Below are positions 11,130 to 23,100 of a stretch of DNA of 64,000 bases, one piece after another. The stretch is from Paguma larvata (lineage: Eukaryota; Chordata; Mammalia; Carnivora; Viverridae), in NCBI GenBank assembly GCA_030068075.1, contig CM057831.1, positions 12,319,370 through 12,383,369 of the forward strand, given 5' to 3'. The notes under the pieces were generated by a model. It ran no database searches, had not been told where the DNA came from, and saw only the letters and a list, made by a program, of their open reading frames with translations. The translations under genes and the position numbers were made by a program. Each line of letters starts with the position of its first letter. Position 1 is the first letter of the stretch.

Positions 11130-14100
11130 CTGCGGGAGAGGGAGAGAAACAAGACTTGTTAGAGAGGGCAGACAGCAGCTGAACCTTTTAACCACACCCA
11201 CTAGCCTAACACCCCCCCAGGGAAGCAGCAGTAACATGAACCCAGAACTCTAGGGGCCTGAGGCCTCACCTCTCTCTACTCTGTGATTGGGGTGGGTCCC
11301 CAATATTATCAGAGCCTCCGGGCTCATATCCTAATGAGAGCTCATTCCCGTCAATCTCTTGGTGAGCAGGAACCTCTGCCCCTCATCAAACCTTCTCTCT
11401 GTGGCCCAGGAAAACCCCCGGCCCACCAGCCCCCATTTGTATACGCTTTCACCTCTACAGAACAGTGCTACGCTGTTACCAGTGCCTTCCACAGATGGAC
11501 CCATCGAGTGTTTACTGCCACCCAATTACCTGAGTTAGTTACTACCATTCCCACTTTATGCATGAACAAATCAAGGCACAGAGAGGCTAAGCAACCTCCC
11601 ACGGCCACCCAGCTGGTGAGGAGGAGAGCTGGGATTTGAACCCTAGCATTCTAGCTCCAGAGCAGCCCCCCAACCCCACCTGTGTCTCCAAATGACTTCT
11701 TGAGTCTCAAGGGCTTCAGGCGTTTGCTTCTTTTCTTTCTGCATGACTCCCGCTGACAGAGAGGGTGCAGGACAGCAAACAGCCGCCCAGCCCAACACGG
11801 ATGTGGGCTCCCCAACCCCGGCCCCTTCACCTCTCTCATCCTGGCCCCTCATCAGGATTCAGGAAGCGTCCTCAGCACAGAGCCAGCAACAACTTTCCTA
11901 CTCCACTCTGCTCCCAATCAGCTCACCAGGGCCCTGACAAGTCTCTCTCCAGCAACTAAGAGGCCGGGGTTCCCTGCCGCTCGCCTGTGTGAACACCTTC
12001 GGCCCCTCTGTGGGGTTCTGGAAGTGGCTCTCTCCCTGAGGTGAGTCAGAGACCGAACCCACCTCACACTCCACTGATGCCAGTACAGGAGACACCGAGG
12101 ATGTTTCCAGCCCCTGACCTTGACCTTGTCTGCCGGAAACTTGTATCTACTAGTAGCTCCTTGCCTACGTCTGGTCCAGAGCAGAACCGGGGGAGGCCTG
12201 TGCAATGTAGGGGCTGGGTCCTTAGCTCAGACCTCAGTTAAACCACTTATTAAACAATGCAAGAGCGGCACCTGGCTGGCTCAGTGAGTAAAGCACGTGA
12301 CTCTTGATCTCAGGGTTGTGAGTTTGAGCCCCATGTTGGGTACAGAGATTACTTTTAAAAAACAAAATCTTTAAAAATTAAAAAAAAAATTGTTTTAAAT
12401 AAGCAGTGCAAGAGACAGAGGCCCAGGAAGGAGAAAGACATAGCCGGAGTCACATAGCTACTCAGTGGCAGAACAGGACCGGACCCCAAAGTAGCCAATA
12501 AGGTGATGTGGATAGACCTAGAAATGGCTGAAATCTTTCTTTCTGGAAGGCCGGGTCAGGAAAACGGACCACAGGTCCGTGACGGGTGCTGTCCCATTGA
12601 AAGTCCAGAGCGGTGGGTGGGCAGGAAGAGAGCGTCATGGCATCTGGGCAGGGTTATGTCCCCATCTTCCCAGCCTGCCCCTGTCCCCTCCCCGGTTCAG
12701 GGTCATGGCACGTCAGAGCCGGAAGGACTATGAAATCGTCCAGGCCATCTGGCTCTCGTTACAGATGTGGAAACTGTGGCCCAGAGGAAGAATGACTCAC
12801 ACGAGGTCACACAGCAAGTTGGTCAGAGGGTGAGGGCCAGACCCCAGGCCTCCTGACCCCCAGGCCAGCCTTCTTCACATATAAGCAGCTCCCCCCATCC
12901 TTCCAGCACCGGGTGCGAGCTGGGGACCTCAGAACGCTCCCCTGCCAAGCGGTGCTAATGAGCCTTCTCGGCGCGGGCCCCAGGCTCCGGGAGGTGAAAG
13001 AGTATGTGGTAGGGAGGGGCAGGACCGGGTCCAGGAGCAAACCCCCCCTTTTTCCCTCCCCATATCTGCTCTTTGCAGTCCTGCTGCTGCAACGCCCCTG
13101 GGCCCGGCTCCAAATTACACACACGATCACTTAGCTCCCCTCACCAGCAAATTAAAAGACTCTCTCCAATTAAACCAGCCCCAGTCACTGTGGCCTGGAG
13201 CAAATCACTTCCCCATGCTCTGACCTCCAAATGCAAAGACAGCAGGGAGCTGGGGACTTGAGCCCCTGTCCCCAGCAGAGCCCCTGATGCCGCCCGTACC
13301 CCAGGGCAGCTGTCCGGCTCCTTCAGCGGTAAGGGCACGGCCTGTCGAGCAAGCCCCTGCTCACCCAGGTCTTGGGTAGAGGTCACGTCTGAAGGTTATT
13401 AGGGGTCACCTCGTCTCAGTACTGCATTATAGAACTGAAGAAACAGAGTCTCAGAGAGGGAATCTGGGATCCCATGAGCTGGCTGGCCCCCACGGTCATG
13501 CTCCCCTCTTGTGTGGCTCTTCGGGTCCTGGTTCAGGGTGATTAGCTACTGAACCCAAAACATATCTATTTTTAACATTGTACCCTCTGCCTCACCACCA
13601 CTATGACCCCAATGGCCTCTGTGCCATCAGAGCTGGGGAATGGCCCCAGGAGAGTGGGACCCATCACTAGGGCGTCCGTCCCCTGGAGGGAGAATCTCAC
13701 ACTCCCAGAGCTGATGGGGACAAAGCCATCATTCAGCAAACACAGGCACCCAGCAACCATTTGCCAAATGAAAAAAAAAACAACAAAAAAAACAGGGCTG
13801 CCCACTTTACAGATTAGAAAACTGAGGCCCGGAAAGTGTGTGCTTACCCAGACCCACCGCCTGTTAGCCCCGGGTCTCTACTGCCCTTTGCCGAGTGCCC
13901 GTATTCAGGCCACTGCTGCCTCCTCCCTCTATCCCAGATACGTTCCCATCCACCTACCACCTCCCCTGGGCAGCCGCCCCTGGGGAGCCCCATCCGGTGC
14001 CCATTTTGGACGCACCTATGCCCAGGCAGGCTCTCCTGGCAGTCCCTTACTCACCAGCAAAGTCTGCTTGCCAGATTTCCAAGTCTGGGGCTGGGTCTTG

Positions 14101-17100
14101 GGGCTCTGGCTCCTGATGAGGGAGGGATAGCCTACAGAAACAGGAGGCGCCGGTCAGAGGGAGGAGGGCTGGCGGTCAGGGGACCACAGCAGCACAGATG
14201 CCATCTCCAAAGGGACCACCAAGCTCCATCCAGCCCATTACCAAGTGTGGCTATCCCTCAAGAGGTATGCAGCAGCTGGGGCGCGGGGGGCACAGTGGAA
14301 GATCCTGGGGAGGCTGGCCAAAGGGAGAAGGCACCCAGACAGAGGGAGGAGGAACAGGCCGGGAGGGCTGGGCCAGGCCACAGGGCAGTGTTGCCCCCAA
14401 AGCCAGGTCAGGCTCACATTACTCCCCAAGGATCCCCGCCCACCGCCGGCAAAGGTTCACACCACTGACCCTGACCCTTCCCGTAGGCACAACCTGCCAG
14501 GGTCTCCACCAGGAGGCGCCCTTTCCAACTGCCCGCACTGCATGGTGGGTGCTCCCCTTTCACTACCCTACGGGACTTTGCACATGTCTTCTCTTTAAGC
14601 CTCGCCCCGTTTCTGTGAGCTCAGCAGTTTGCCGCCGTCTGCACGGCCAGGGAGCGGCAGTCGGGATGTGAACGCAGGTTTTGCGGGATGTCAGAGCCCA
14701 TCCTCACGTTCCTCCTGCCAGGTTCCTCTGCAGGGGCAGGAAGCTGGGGCCAGGGACAGACAGTAACTTGCCAGGAGGCTTAGGGTCCAGGCTTAAGACG
14801 GCAAGTCCACAGAGCCCAGAGCACAGGGGTGCAGTCTGGGCCTGATCCTCCCCTGCCCCGCTCCCCCTCAGCCCACTGGGGTCTGTGAGGAGCTCTGGAC
14901 CACAAAACGGTGGAACGCACTCCCAGCCCCAGCCATCGGCCTGCTGGCACAGTCCACAGGGCCTGGGGAGGAACAGACTATGACCCGGACTAGAGAAGCT
15001 CAAGAAATAAATAGAGTCTGTCGTTGGCTGGGGCAGTCTGGAGCCCTGTTCTGGGCTGGTCCAGAGGAAGATGAGCTGCTCAGGCCCAGAAAACCTCGGT
15101 AACACTGCCGGGCTGCCAGGCCGGGCTGGCCCTCCTTGTGGTTTACACTCAGCCAGAGGGTGGAGACAGAGCCAGAGAAGCCGGGTCTCTCCCTGCATCT
15201 GGGGGTGGGGGCAGCCTTGGAAAGAGAAGGTTCCGGGGGTGCTGAGTGGAAGATGGAGAGACGGGGGATTCAGATCTTGGTTCTCTGTTCCCAGAAAGAA
15301 AAACCCACGCCAGCCATGAGAGAGGTGAGGGTGGGGAGGTGGGGCCGGGGCTGTGGTCCAGGCGGCCAGCCTTGTACAGCGCACAGAAGTCCAAGGGGAG
15401 GGTGAGCTAGGGATGGTGCTGGGCGGGGGGCGCAGGAGGGATGCGTCCCTCTTCCAGGGGACCCTGAGGAGGAAGGACCAGGGTACCCTAGAAGTGGCAG
15501 AGAGCCCCACAGGATGTCCCCTCTGCCCTGCTGTGAGAAGAGGGGAGGGAAAACAGGCAGGTACCAGGATTAGTTTTTAACAGCCCACTGCCGTCCAGGG
15601 GTTTGGAAAACTCTGTGGTGGCCTGTCCCAGGGTGGTGAACTGATAGGGGACTTTCCCAGTGCCTGCTGGGAGAGAGAGAGGCATTAGCAGCACGGCCTG
15701 GTCCCAGGTGTTACTCTAGCAGCCTGCTCCAGGCAGCCCCGAGCGCCTCTGCCTCCCTCCAGGGCTGCGGGAGTAGGTGCCGGCGGGCTCCCTCCTCACA
15801 GGGCGGTGTGTGTGTGGGGGAGGGGGGGTTCTGCTTGCACACAGGCAGACACCTGCCCAGAAGCCCCCATCCAAGGCCATTCCCAGCTGATCTGATGAGC
15901 TGGTCTGTGTGAAGGTGACCACACATGTTCCGGGGCTGTTCCTCTGGGGCTTGGCATATTTGAGGAGGGGCTCTCCGAGGGCAAGGTCTTTGACAGAAGA
16001 GGTACTGCCGGCCGGTGGGGAGCCCCTGGGGAGCATGAAAGCTCCAAAACACACAGGAGGGTGACCGTCGTCCCTGACTGGTGGCCTTTGATCCAGAGGG
16101 ACCAGAGAGCAAGAGCCAGACAGGTCAGGACAAGTGGCAGTTTCCTGGGTCTGGCTCGGAGAGAGGACACCCGTGGGGGTCTCGCAGGCTGGGACCCTCC
16201 GGCCATATTCCCTTGTGAGGTGAGCAAGGGGAGCTGGGCCTTCCAAGAATCCCTGCCCTGGGCACGGGCCGGGACCCCAGCCCGCAGGGGACGCTGAATG
16301 ATAAAGCCACCTTCGGGGGCCACAGCCTGGGGGTCCGCCTGCCCTGCACAGCACCTTTCTCCTCCCCCTCCCTGACCCCAGCCGACCTGCTCAGCCTTGC
16401 TTCCAGGCCAGGTGCCTTGGGTGTCGGGAGGCAGACGGGCCTAGGCCGCAGCCCACGGCGCTGTCCCTAGGGCCTTTCAGAAGAGACACGAGGGCCCTGG
16501 CCAACCTCAGGGGACCTGAGGCACTGACCGCTCAGCTTCATCAAAGAATGCTGGGGAGCAGAGTCAGACTCAGGAGGCCTGAGAAGTGGTCTAGTCCTGG
16601 CTTTCTGAAAGAGGGCTTCACAGGACTCTGGCCCTGCAGCGCGCCGGCAGCTGCTACGTGGCCGCAGGGCTCTAGGGGCCGCTGAGGCCGGCCGTGGCTG
16701 GACGGGGCCGCGTTGAGCACACCTTCTGCAGTGGGAGGACTCTGAAGTTAGGCCTGAGGGAAGCCGCCTGGGGCTGTCAGGGGTGGATGGGGGTGAGGTG
16801 GGGCCGGCGTGGTCGCGTCCCTGACAATGCAGCTCGGTGCAGGCACGGACGGAGGCCGCACCTGGCTCTCAGGCCGGGCACCTGGTGACTGAGGGAGCAG
16901 AGACCAGCACAGAGCTCAGCGAGTGGCAGGAAAAGCAGGGCAGGGTGGGGAGAGCTCACCTTTCAGGGAGAAGGAGGAGCTGCCTTGGACAGCGGGCATG
17001 TCCTCAGAGTTCTGAATGGTGGAGGAATATTCCCAGACCCTGGAGGTATAGTTCCCTGGCAGGACACAGGAAGAGGCGTCAGACCCGCGCTCCCTGTGCA

Positions 17101-20100
17101 GCCTAGTATGGGGTGGGGGGAGGGGCATGGAGGGCAGAACGAGACCATTTCTGCGAATCTTTCTAGCCCCCGTCACGCTGCCTGCCAATCCTTCCTGCCA
17201 TCAGACCTGTTCTAAACCACCAAGTGTCCCCACGTCCCTGCCCTACCTCAAGGCCCACTGTCCTCAGACTCAGATACCGAGTCCTTAATCAGCACACAGT
17301 GCTTTCCTGGGCTGCCGCCCCCACACTCACAAGCACCTTGACCTCGTGGCTTCACCTCCCTCCCCTCCTCTCCAGCCCTCCACCCTCCATTCAGGCGGCC
17401 CCTGAGCTCCCCCAATGCACCAGGCCCAGATACTCCCCCTGCTCCCCAACCTTAACAAATATGTCGGACCTTCTGACGTCAGTTTCCCTGTCACTCCCCC
17501 AAATCTGTGTGTGCCCCGGCCCCAGGCTTCATTCACATCACCCTGCACCCCTTGTCCCCCTGGGTTATAATGGGAAGTTTAATCGTCCATGTCCCCGCTG
17601 GGCTCCATGGGGCCAAGGTGCAGGCCTGTCTGGCCCAGCATCACACACAGCACCCGGCACTAAGCCTGGTTCCTAGATTTCCTTGTATGGTTGACAGAGG
17701 AATGAATGGAAGAAGAAATAGATACAAACACATGCTAAAACTTGGGGACAGAAGCAGCCGATACTACTCCTTAAATTCTGTTTGCCAAGTTGAACAGGTG
17801 GACGAGTGTCCATTTGGAAGCATGCCCTGTAGTTTAGAGGAAGAGAGGCAGTGGGGAGGGCGTGGAAGGAACGGCGGGAGCACCATGAGGGCGCTCGAAT
17901 CTGGGGCTTCAGAGCCCACCATGGACAACGCAGCCACTCTGGGCCCCCCGTCTCAGTGGCCCGGAGCCCTGGGGCTCTCTCCCCAGTCAGGCTCACTCCT
18001 GGGCAGAGAGCCCCCTCCTGGTGTCCTTTCCCACAGCTGCCTGCCTAGGACTAACACTGGGACTTAGTGGTCAGAAATGGCTGGGGCCGCCTGCCTGCCC
18101 TACCTGAGTCCCTGCCACCGGGACCTCAGGAGGCTCTCCAGCATGGCCCCCCGGTGAGCATACCCACCCAGAGCTCCGAGGGGCCAGAGGCCCACACCCT
18201 TCCATTCACTGGTTTGTCCTTTCCTCCTCTCTTTCAACTCGTGTTTGCTGAGCCCCTTTCTCTGGGTTTGCAGCAGAGAGCCGGACAGAGCCAGCATCGT
18301 CATGGAGTACACCGTCTACCATGCATGTGGTAGTAACAATGTGAACCCAGTCCTAACACAGAGGCCGGGCCAGTCCCCTGTCTACGGATGCCCTTGACCT
18401 TCGAACCCTCCAGATCTCTGAGAGCCCATATCCTCACTGAAGAGGTTCCCCCCACCCCCCTCCTCACCTCTTCAGACCTCACGGTGCCATGTCCGAGGTG
18501 GAGGTTCTTATGGCCCTGCCCCAATTCCCCTCCCCCCCTGTACATGGCTGGCACGCACCTCAGAGCCTCCTAGAAGCTGTTTCTTGGAATGCATGCCCAA
18601 CCCTTGGCACAATGGTGCCCTCGGTGCACTGGGCAGAGGGGTCTCTGTGTTCAGCACCTCTCCCTGAGGAAGCCGCGTCTCCACCCCTGGTTCACCTTCT
18701 CTGGGTTAAGGGCATGTCCCTCACCTCAAAGGGCAGCAATACCGCCCGGAAATCCGGGGACGGCCCCAGTTCGTATCATGCCCTCCTTTCCGATTGCAGC
18801 TATACTAGTCTGCCTTAACCACCGTGACTTCTCGGTGCAGAAGTGCCCAAATCAGTAAAGAGCCCGGGTCCCCCTCAGGTCCTTGTGTCCCCATGCTTGC
18901 TAAGGTGTCCACACCTAACCCCAGCTCCCAGTTCCTGACTCGCCTGTCAGGGAGAAGAAGGTCGTTTGGACTCAGGGATTTCCAACCATGCCAAGGTGCC
19001 CAGCTCCCTCTCTGCAGCCCGACTGATGATGTCACACGCGATCCCACACACACGTGCACACGTGCACACACTTTGAGCTCAGTAGACCCCTCCCCACCTG
19101 TCTCTGGGTCCCTAAGCCCGTCTAAGCCGCCCACATTCCCCTGGAGTTGGGGAGTCCAGCTCCCACACAGGCCCCGCCCCCACACAGGCCCCGCCCATCC
19201 TCACCCTGGGCCATTCTCTCACCTTTGGTGCCATAGAGATTGTTGAAGTTCTTCTGGTTCGTCTCCTTGGAGAGGCGGCTGGGGGACCCCGGCTGGTATG
19301 ATGTCCTGGCCCCACCTGTGAGGCAGACAAGCAGGTTCCATCTGGTTCCAAGTGGGCCCGTGGCTTCTGACTGGGGGGTCATATGGGACTCCTTGTCCCC
19401 AAACGGCCCCCACCGCCTGTCTCAGGAGCTGGGTTTCACCACTAAGCTCCTCTGGGTCTAGGATAGCCAGTCACTTAATTTGCCCTCTAGTCAGGACGCT
19501 TGAGAAGGAAGGAGGGCTGTTAATTATACGAGAACATCAGGTGGAAACCTGGACAGACTAGGACATACGGTCACCCTACTCAGGGGGCTTTGAGGGTCCC
19601 CGGAGGCCGGAAAAGCCAACACTTCCCTCCTGAGCCAGTCCCTGTGTGAATGAGACTCCAGAGCCAGGAAACGAGGTGCCTGTGAGGAAGGAGGGTCATG
19701 GCAGCCGTGGCGGGGGGGGGGGGGGCGGGGGTGCGGGGGCACAGGCTTCAGGCCCTCGGCCCGAGGTGACAAGGCCGTGCCTGCAAACGTCTCCCAGCTG
19801 CTCCCCTATCCGGGGCGAGACCTTACGCCGCACAGGAGCCTCCAAATTCGGGTTCTCGTAACAATCTTGAGTGGGACGCGTACCCCCAGCTCACAGATGA
19901 AGGAAACCCGCTCCCCACGTGTGTCGGGGTCCACCGTTCGGCCCCTCCCCATCCACCTCACCAGCACCTGCTGGCCCTTCTCCAAACCTCTGCCCCTGTG
20001 GCTCCTCTCAGCCAGGCGCCCCCCATCCATTGCAGCCCCGCGTCTTTACTGAGCCCACCGCCCCGTCTCAGGGACTTGGCAGTCTCCCTGCCCGAGCCTC

Positions 20101-23100
20101 TACCCTGAGCCTGGGAGCTCCCAGAGGGCAAACTTCCTCCTTCTTCCTGTCCTCTGTGCAGGGGCAGGGACACCGGATGAACCTGTTTCTTCCACCTACA
20201 AATGTCACAGCCTGACTCAGTGACAAGCTGAAAGGTTTCCTGGCGTCTGAGCCTAATCTGTCTCCTCTCGGAGGAGGGGCAGCGACCCGGCCGAGGTCGC
20301 CAGGTCCTGGCTCGAGAACAACCCCTTGGCACCTCTGTGCTCCTCCCTCCACCTCTGTTCTTGCTCTCCTCCCTAGGGGAGCGATCGGTGCACACCGGGG
20401 TCCTCAGAAGGACCAGCCGGGCCAAGGGTCGCTGGGGAGGCGGGTTAGTGCGGCTCAGCCATTTGCAGACCTGGGCCCCAGGGCCAGAGCCCTGGGAAGG
20501 GGAGGGGCAGGGCCGGCTGCTCTGGCCCTCACGAGGAATGAGGGGGCACTCGGGGTGCCCGGCTCCCTCGCCGGGCCTCTGCCAAAGCCCAGGTGTTGTT
20601 TTCAAACCGGGTGGAGCACAGACATTCTCCCGCTGAGCTCATCTCTCTAAATCCCCTACGCCCTTCCCGTGGCGTGTGTGTGTCTGAGGTCCGTGAATCA
20701 GCGCTCTGGCCTGGAGGCTGCCCCCTCCCCAGCTCCCTGCGCCTTCCGCGTCTCCTGTCTCCTTTCTCACCTTTCCCCACACCCCCCTTCTTCTCCCGAC
20801 GCCCCTCCCCCCCACACTCACACACCTTCTGTCCGAGGGCCCACGCGGCCTGGCACACCCACCCTTATGTAACGGGCATTGTTGTGGTCTGTTGGTGGTG
20901 CAAGAGAATGCGACAGGCTGCCGCAGGGCGGGGACAGGCAGGCTCTGGCCTATACCTCCCCCCGCTGGGACCCTGGGACCATCCGGGGCCCAGAGAGGGA
21001 GGGCCAGGCAGCAGGCAGGGAAGGAGAGGTGAGGCGATGCAGAACCAGCCATCCGTCTCCCTGCCCTTGAGGAGCAGGATGGCTCGGGGGGAGCCAGCCT
21101 CCCGCGGGACTAGGAACACGGCTCAGGCCTGGCAGATGGTTCCTGGTGAAAACAGCAGCCAGGAGACCCTCCGGAAGGAAAGGGAAGGAAGCGTTTGGAC
21201 AGGAGGCAGGGACCAGAGGGGAGGGAAGCCATGAGGGGCACTGTGCCAGTAATTCATCTCTAACCCAGATGCTTCTGAGGGTGAAAGAGGGCACCGTTCG
21301 TGGTTCTACCGGGACAGCTGGTACGTGCCAGGACTTCCCGAGGCACGCCAAGGGACGGTCACTCGGCTGAGTCTCCAGGCCCATGGCCCGCCATGGCAGG
21401 GCGCTCTCCCTTACCCTTGGGCGTAAGGTACATGGAGTATCTCTTCATGGTATCAGGAGCGCTCCACTCGCTCGTGTAGCTGTTGGCGTAGTTGTTCATG
21501 TAGCGGTGGTCACCGCCTGGGAAGGACAGAAGTCAGTCATCAGAGGGGCAGGTGGAGAGGAGAAGCTGGCCCTCGGGGGGTAGCCCTGGGCTCTGGCTGA
21601 GTCAGCCCGTAGCCCCTCTGTCCCAGGGAGAGGCAAGGTTCTCCAGCCTCAGAGAAGGCAACACCCTGCCCTCTGCTTCTGAGCTCCCAGGAGATGAGAG
21701 AGAGTCTACGGTGAACCGTCTACCCCCCTGGACGGAGCCTGGGGAGCGAGACCACATGCACAGTACCCTGCAGTTTACAAGGTGCTACCGATACGCATTT
21801 CTTATTTGTCGTGTACATCCCCATGTGACAGATAAGGAAACTGAGGCTCAGGAGGTAAGTGAAGCCGCTCGCCCGATGTCACATGGCCAATAAGGGCAGA
21901 GTTGGGGTGTGAACCCTCATCCCCACTTCCTCACTTTGTCCCAGCCACTGTTGGTGGCCCAAGGGGATGGAAGGAAGTCCTAGCATTGGCCTGGATGGCC
22001 AGGGATCCAACCGGTTGATCAAAGGCACGCAGAGGGGAGTGAGCTGAATGGGAGGGGTACTGACTCTTCCCACCCCACTCCCACCCACCAGTAAACCCCC
22101 AAACCCCAACAGATCTGCGGAGCCAAGCTTGCCCTCCCCACCCCATTCCTTCTTCCTGCTACTTCCCCATCTTCTACTTTCCCTCTGCCTTCCCTCTCCC
22201 TCTCCCCTGGGCAAGAGAAGGAATGAGATGAGGCTCAGACCCTCATCCGACGTCTCCACCACCTGTGCCTAGCAGGGGCCGACGCAGAGCAGGCGCTCCC
22301 AGGTGTTGGCCCAGCCCCCACCTGCCCTCCCACCTCTACAACCATGGCAAGCCCAGGATGAAGGTGACCTGGTGCTTCTTAGTCCCTGCTCTGATGGGCG
22401 GGCTGGCACCTGGGAGGAGAGGAGGTCTGACTCACCGGCCACCCACCCCGCCCGAGCCAGACACACTCCCAACAACACAGCAGTGACCAAAAACCAACGT
22501 GGAGGCCCAGGGCCCCGGGCACAGGTGCAGGGCTACTGACGTCGGCAGTACCCACCCTGCTCCTGGCAGCACCTCCCTGCACACCTTGCACAGCGCACAG
22601 GGCCACACCTGCACAGAGGCCACGGCCGCACGGTCCTGACCTAGAAACGGCTCAGCGGGCGGGCAGTAGGGCTCACGGGCCACCCTGGCCCAGTCAGGGC
22701 CATCCTCGCTGGTTCGGCCAGACCTCAGCTGAGGGGCTCCACCCTTGAGTTTGTACCCCAGGGACCGTGATCATCACAACCCCCCCCCCCCACCCATCTG
22801 CACAGCCACCACCAGCAGCAGCTTCTTGGATGGGAAGGCATGGAAAACCAAGCAGCTGGGTCTGAATCCTAACCACAGCCCCTGCTGAGCTGTGTGCCCT
22901 TCGAGAAGCTACTTCTCTGAGCCCCAGCCTTCTCATCTGTGAAATGCAGCATGGAAAAGAAGCTGCTGCAAGTGAAGGGCTCCCACAAAGCCAGCACACA
23001 GGGAGTACTCAGTCACTGTTAGGCATCGCCATTAGTGTCATCACCATTATCACCAGAAGGAGGATTTCAGGATCCAAATGCCTCTCGAAGCCAAAGTATT

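Larger units (their letters stand above)
11130..14054 (-). other. TRIM29 intron 8
   Basis: A GT-AG intron of 2,925 nt. It holds a MIR at 11455-11690, a felid SINE at 12266-12400 inserted in a MIR-like element, a MIR-like element at 12715-12860 and a MIR fragment at about 13795-13900. The rest looks unique. Confidence 0.85.

Noticed and set aside
14704..15510. 268-codon open frame on the minus strand in TRIM29 intron 7
   Set aside because: No domain, no good start context, and it lies between two well-defined exons with consistent phases.
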